Of a stretch of DNA of 64,000 bases, positions 62,742-64,000 are shown in pieces; the stretch's first letter is position 1; every line of letters starts with the position of its first letter. The stretch is from Nitrosospira sp. Nl5 (lineage in GTDB: Bacteria; Pseudomonadota; Gammaproteobacteria; Burkholderiales; Nitrosomonadaceae): NCBI RefSeq assembly GCF_900102495.1, contig NZ_FMVQ01000001.1:248001-312000 (forward strand), written 5' to 3'. The position numbers and the translations under genes were made by a program. The notes under the pieces were generated by a model. That model worked only from the letters and a program-made list of their open reading frames with translations. It was not told where the DNA came from and did not search any database.

Positions 62742-63188
62742 TTAATTATTTTTTGTATTTTTTGGTTCAGGCCAGATTAAAGTCATTTTTTTAGCGGCCC
62801 CTTCCTGGAGGTTCAGGTTACGATGAAGGGTGGCTGATTGATAGGTGGCGTCGAGGGAGTATTTTCCGGGCGAGAGGTTTACCAGCAAGTAGGGGCCTTC
62901 GGCGATCGTATCCAGAACAGTGTTGCCCAGTTTATCTTTAATTGTTATTTGGACGTCACTGATGTATTCGGCTCCGGAGCCCGTTGCCTGCGTCAGCTCA
63001 AGCGCCAGTGACCATGCGCTTCTTGCCTTCAGCATCGCTTCCGACTCATCCTTGCCTATGCCTCCCGAAATAAATTGTGTTTGGCCCTGCGATTTCACGG
63101 GCGGAAGCGAAGAGCTTATCTCGGCGAAACTTAAGGTTGAAAAAATCCCAGCTAAAACTATAGTTAACTGAACAGTATTCATTTTCAT
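62742..63188 (-). CDS. Exported carboxypeptidase-regulatory-like protein
   Basis: 148 residues from ATG 63188 (AAGGA about ten bases upstream; TTG 63197 is in frame). Signal peptide about 1-22 (TLSFA). The C-terminal half (VQITIKDKLGNTVLDTIAEGPYLLVNLSPGKYSL) has the beta-sandwich pattern of carboxypeptidase-regulatory or CARDB-like domains. Function is unknown. Divergent from the membrane-protein gene 48 bases away. Confidence 0.65.
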   Translation of the reverse strand: MKMNTVQLTIVLAGIFSTLSFAEISSSLPPVKSQGQTQFISGGIGKDESEAMLKARSAWSLALELTQATGSGAEYISDVQITIKDKLGNTVLDTIAEGPYLLVNLSPGKYSLDATYQSATLHRNLNLQEGAAKKMTLIWPEPKNTKNN

Positions 63189-63236
63189 CGAGATCAATCC
63201 TTTTCAAAAAATACGCTTCGGCCCGGAAATTCAGTT

Positions 63237-63830
63237 ATGCGTACCTTTATTTTAATAGAGGATCAGCCTGCAACCAACGACCAGGACGCGTTATTCCAGC
63301 ATGTCTTCGACAACCTGAGAAATGTAATAATTTGCGCAACCCTGACCCTTGCGGGGGCCGGGGTCATCAAGTTTCGCACTGAGCTGGAGCCCTTTGGCGC
63401 AACCATCAATGCCGCTGTTGGCATCCTCCTCATCCTGACAGCATTTTTTCTTTGCGGATGGAACATGGTCAACGGTTACAAGAGAATTGTCACTTCAACC
63501 CAGGGAACAACAAAAGCCGGTGTTTATGTACTTGCCTTTCTTGTATACGGCTTCCTGGCTTTTGCTGTGCTTCAGGCATGGGGAATGCTCCAGACGAAGA
63601 AACTGCATACCGCTGTGCCCGCCGTCGCAGTGGAAAGGGTAAAACATGCGCCCGCTCCCTTTACCCTGACTCTGGATTGTTCGTTGGACCCTGCGTCCGC
63701 TTGCACCAAAAACGTTGTTTTGGTGCCATACACAGCATACCAGGAGGATATGCGGAACTCTTCAGTGGTAAGCTTTCTTATCGAAGACTATATACCATGG
63801 ACGGATGCGGTTCTTTCATCCTTGCAGTAG
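63237..63830 (+). CDS. Membrane protein of unknown function
   Basis: 197 residues. Three hydrophobic segments (about 30-46, 55-80 and 90-115) are followed by a periplasmic-type tail with a Cys pair (LTLDCSLDPASACTKN). No family was recognised. Closely divergent from the exported protein at 62742, so both may share a control region. Confidence 0.6.
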   Translation: MRTFILIEDQPATNDQDALFQHVFDNLRNVIICATLTLAGAGVIKFRTELEPFGATINAAVGILLILTAFFLCGWNMVNGYKRIVTSTQGTTKAGVYVLAFLVYGFLAFAVLQAWGMLQTKKLHTAVPAVAVERVKHAPAPFTLTLDCSLDPASACTKNVVLVPYTAYQEDMRNSSVVSFLIEDYIPWTDAVLSSLQ

Positions 63831-63881
63831 TCCAGTACAGATCACCTGGGGGCTAGTGTAGCGAGTCAGAGATATCGCTAC

Positions 63882-63984
63882 TTAAAAATGACTGGATTGC
63901 CGCCATACTGCGTTGCGCGTCGTTGCATATGAATAACTATGCGCCTCCTCGCGCCTTGTCTGACAACAACCCAGTCATTTTTAA
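63882..63984. repeat. 103-bp element with perfect 14-bp inverted ends
   Basis: TTAAAAATGACTGG at 63882-63895 and CCAGTCATTTTTAA at 63971-63984 are exact inverted repeats. The interior has further short palindromes (GCGCG/CGCGC, TTGTCTGACAA). A MITE-like or bidirectional-terminator element; nothing coding. Confidence 0.55.
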
Positions 63985-64000
63985 CATTCCTTCACGGTTT

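Overview
The window most likely comes from a betaproteobacterium of the Nitrosomonadaceae type, close to Nitrosospira. This is inference. It rests on the nadB / rpoE-rseA arrangement at the left edge, at least five intact genes ending in PEP-CTERM sorting signals, an EpsA-type LuxR regulator, a moderately GC-rich base composition, and many secreted proteins and c-type cytochromes. No rRNA, tRNA, CRISPR array or ammonia-oxidation gene was seen, so the genus is not proven.

Layout. 1-5.6 kb: the sigma-E operon (rpoE-rseA, leftward, cut by the edge), divergent nadB, then secreted and metal-dependent leftward genes. 5.7-11.5 kb: an MsbA-type ABC exporter, an AT-rich acquired patch (about 7.5-8.7 kb), a CysB-like regulator and a divergent YgfX/YgfZ pair. 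11.5-22.7 kb: a rightward, tightly overlapping Pel exopolysaccharide operon in the order pelA-B-D-E-F-G. It is preceded by a sequence that could fold into a pseudoknotted leader RNA. It lacks pelC, and PelB ends before the usual outer-membrane barrel. 22.9-33.6 kb: a GNAT enzyme, a frameshifted PEP-CTERM relic, a glutathionyl-hydroquinone reductase with an FMN reductase, a RimK-like ATP-grasp enzyme, two multiheme cytochromes c, small secreted proteins and a repetitive PEP-CTERM protein. 34-48 kb: a DyP peroxidase with a small partner, further PEP-CTERM proteins, EpsA, a cardiolipin-synthase-like enzyme, a HAD/APH pair, a FAD oxidoreductase and a DODA-type dioxygenase.

48-64 kb: the most unusual gene is at 48.5-50.4 kb. 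It is a Wzz/GumC-type polysaccharide co-polymerase whose cytoplasmic tail is a degenerate tyrosine-recombinase domain. After it come a lipoprotein metallopeptidase, a lipase-like hydrolase, two PEP-CTERM genes, histidine-rich proteins, a patchwork of diverged repeats with DnaA-box-like sites and an IS remnant (55.0-56.2 kb), an O-methyltransferase, topoisomerase IB and envelope or stress proteins.

The common theme is the cell surface: Pel synthesis gated by c-di-GMP through PelD, a second polysaccharide chain-length factor, PEP-CTERM proteins awaiting an exosortase encoded elsewhere, and sigma-E envelope stress. A 14-bp near-palindrome (TGGACTAAAGTACA type) occurs at four intergenic places, three of them upstream of PEP-CTERM genes, and may mark a regulon.
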